Under the pieces are notes generated by a model. It was not told the DNA's origin, did no database searches, and worked only from the letters and a program-made list of their open reading frames with translations. This document shows, one piece after another, positions 5,514 to 6,579 of a stretch of 6,579 nucleotides of DNA. Location of the stretch: positions 1-6,579 of the forward strand of contig JACCQX010000028.1 of the NCBI GenBank assembly GCA_013813905.1, read 5' to 3'. Every line of letters begins with the position of its first letter. Position 1 is the stretch's first letter. Made by a program: the position numbers and the translations under genes. Source of the DNA: Chloroflexota bacterium (lineage in GTDB: Bacteria; Chloroflexota; Limnocylindria; Limnocylindrales; CSP1-4).

Positions 5514-5933
5514 CTGGATCAGGACGAGCAGGTCGACGCCCTGGCCGGATTGACGCTGTTCAGCGACCTCGGCCCAGCCCAGCTGGCCGAGGCGGCGCAC
5601 ACCTTCAGCGAGGAGTCATACCCCGCCGACCAGCGCATCCTGCGCCAGGGGTTCACGGGAAGCGGCTTCTACGTGATTCTGGAGGGGCAGGTCGCCATCC
5701 GCATCGACGGGCAGGACCGCGCGCGTCTGGGCAAGGGCGACTTCTTCGGTGAGATGTCGCTGCTGCTGGCAGAGCCGCCCGTGGCCGACGTCGTCGCGCT
5801 GGGCCCGCTGCGAGTGCTGCACCTCGCTGACCGCGACCTCAGGGAGTTCCTGGAGCGCCATCCGGCGGTGATGTACCGCATGCTTCAGACAGTGGCACGC
5901 CGCCTGCGCAACGCCAACCGCTGGCAGGGTTGA
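5514..5933 (+). CDS. Stand-alone cyclic-nucleotide-binding-domain (CRP/FNR-type sensor) protein
   Basis: The predicted 139-residue protein consists almost wholly of a cNMP-binding beta-roll (about residues 14-115) and a C-terminal helix (116-136). Family features are LTLFSDLGPAQL (13-24), GSGFYVILEGQVAI (49-62) and FFGEMSLL (77-84). No helix-turn-helix follows, so it is not a complete CRP-type transcription factor. The phosphate-binding cassette continues AEPPVADVV where active members usually have PR(S/T)A: the conserved Arg that binds the cyclic phosphate is absent, with no Arg between residues 71 and 100. It may therefore bind another ligand or act as a protein-protein module. The start is inferred as CTG from the ribosome binding site; TTG at 5550 would begin inside the domain edge, and the frame stays open upstream only through DNA antisense to the lysyl oxidase gene. 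It ends 5 bases before the flavoprotein ATG, suggesting an operon and a joint function. Confidence 0.85.
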   Translation: MDQDEQVDALAGLTLFSDLGPAQLAEAAHTFSEESYPADQRILRQGFTGSGFYVILEGQVAIRIDGQDRARLGKGDFFGEMSLLLAEPPVADVVALGPLRVLHLADRDLREFLERHPAVMYRMLQTVARRLRNANRWQG

Positions 5934-5938
5934 CCGAG

Positions 5939-6579
5939 ATGGCAGGGTCCATCGTCCATGGCGCCGACGGGAGACCGTATCCGCCCGGCGACTACCCCGT
6001 CGTGGTGGTGGGCAGCGGGCCGGGCGGCGTCCAAGCCAGCCACTGCCTGTCAGGCCTGGGCATCCGGCATGCCCTGATCTCGGCCGATCCAGCACCGGGC
6101 GGCATGTTCCGTCGGTTTCCCTTCTTCCAGCGCCTGCTTTCCTGGACCAAACCACACGCGCCGTACCCACACCACAGTCGGGAGTACGAGTGGTACGACC
6201 TGAACAGCCTGGTCAGCGACGAGCCAGGCTTGCGTGCGGTCATGCCGCCCATCATGGATGGCACATCCGACTTCCCCTCTCGGCCAGAGATGGAGCAGGC
6301 CATCCTGACCTTCGCGCAGCGGGCGGGCGTGCGTGTGCGCCAGGATTGTCGCTGGGAGAGCACCCGGCGGGAGGGCGATCGGTTCGTGCTGGTCACGAGC
6401 GATGGCGAGTACCGCTGCCGTGCGGCGATCCTGGCCGTGGGTGTGGCGGAACCCTGGAAGCCGCCTACGCCAGGTTTCGAGGCGATCGCGCATTACGCCG
6501 AGACGCGGCCGGCCGCCACGTACGCCGGCAAGCGACTGTTCATCGTGGGCAAGCAGAACTCGGCCTTCGAGCTGGCCAC
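5939..6579 (+). CDS. FAD/NAD(P)-dependent oxidoreductase, partial (monooxygenase- or thioredoxin-reductase-like)
   Basis: 213 codons are visible; the gene continues beyond the right edge. A first Rossmann motif, VVVVGSGPGGVQA (21-33), binds FAD. PGGMF (53-57) resembles the GG-containing segment after the second strand in flavin monooxygenases and related reductases. ILAVGVAEPWKPPTPG (164-179) matches the ATG-type motif with following prolines. YAGKRLFIVGKQNSAFELA (195-213) begins the NAD(P)H-binding Rossmann domain, where the usual GxGNSA reads GKQNSA. No CxxC is visible, but a thioredoxin-reductase CxxC would lie farther on in the NADPH domain or be absent. The family is therefore the two-dinucleotide-binding flavoprotein group (FMO/CzcO/TrxR-like), and the exact reaction cannot be told. 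ATG 5939 has AGGG (5926-5929) 9 bases upstream; a TTG overlapping the previous stop (5930) is an alternative. It is probably co-transcribed with the cNBD gene. Confidence 0.88.
   Translation, partial: MAGSIVHGADGRPYPPGDYPVVVVGSGPGGVQASHCLSGLGIRHALISADPAPGGMFRRFPFFQRLLSWTKPHAPYPHHSREYEWYDLNSLVSDEPGLRAVMPPIMDGTSDFPSRPEMEQAILTFAQRAGVRVRQDCRWESTRREGDRFVLVTSDGEYRCRAAILAVGVAEPWKPPTPGFEAIAHYAETRPAATYAGKRLFIVGKQNSAFELA

Overview
The window is very GC-rich bacterial DNA with dense coding, GTG and probably CTG start codons, short gene spacings and Ala/Arg/Pro-rich proteins. This suits a high-GC lineage such as Chloroflexota (Limnocylindria-like soil or freshwater groups) or Actinomycetota. I infer this from composition and gene families; no rRNA or other marker gene is present to settle it.

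Layout. Bases 1-137 (minus) hold the first 45 codons of a lipoprotein whose remainder lies off the left edge. It has a very strong Shine-Dalgarno sequence, a signal peptide and a lipobox-like cysteine. Bases 138-709 are a 570-base divergent intergenic region. It holds a symmetric -10-like element (364-370), a small hairpin near the lipoprotein start and a cluster of three hairpins (422-516) that would lie in the leader of the rightward genes.

Bases 710-4502 (plus) look like one transcription unit. It holds a 731-residue NYN-domain (PIN-like nuclease fold) protein with a very long disordered, Arg/Gly-rich tail, then the DNA polymerase III delta' clamp-loader subunit (holB), then an acylphosphatase. 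The delta' stop and the acylphosphatase start overlap as TGATG. An 18-base perfect palindrome begins inside the NYN stop codon and separates the NYN gene from holB.

Bases 4419-5330 (minus) encode a secreted lysyl-oxidase-family copper amine oxidase. The copper-binding HxHxH and both residues that form the LTQ cofactor are conserved. Its 3' end overlaps the acylphosphatase 3' end tail to tail by 84 bases. Divergent from it, after 183 bases, is a second rightward unit: a stand-alone cyclic-nucleotide-binding-domain protein (probable CTG start) and, five bases after its stop, an FAD/NAD(P)H-dependent oxidoreductase that runs off the right edge.

How they may work together. NYN and delta' are linked by position, possibly only through co-expression of nucleic-acid housekeeping genes. 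The cNBD/flavoprotein pair looks like a two-gene redox module in which a small sensor-like protein without a DNA-binding domain partners the enzyme; that partnership is inferred. The lysyl oxidase probably acts outside the membrane. I see no mobile element, CRISPR array, tRNA or rRNA.
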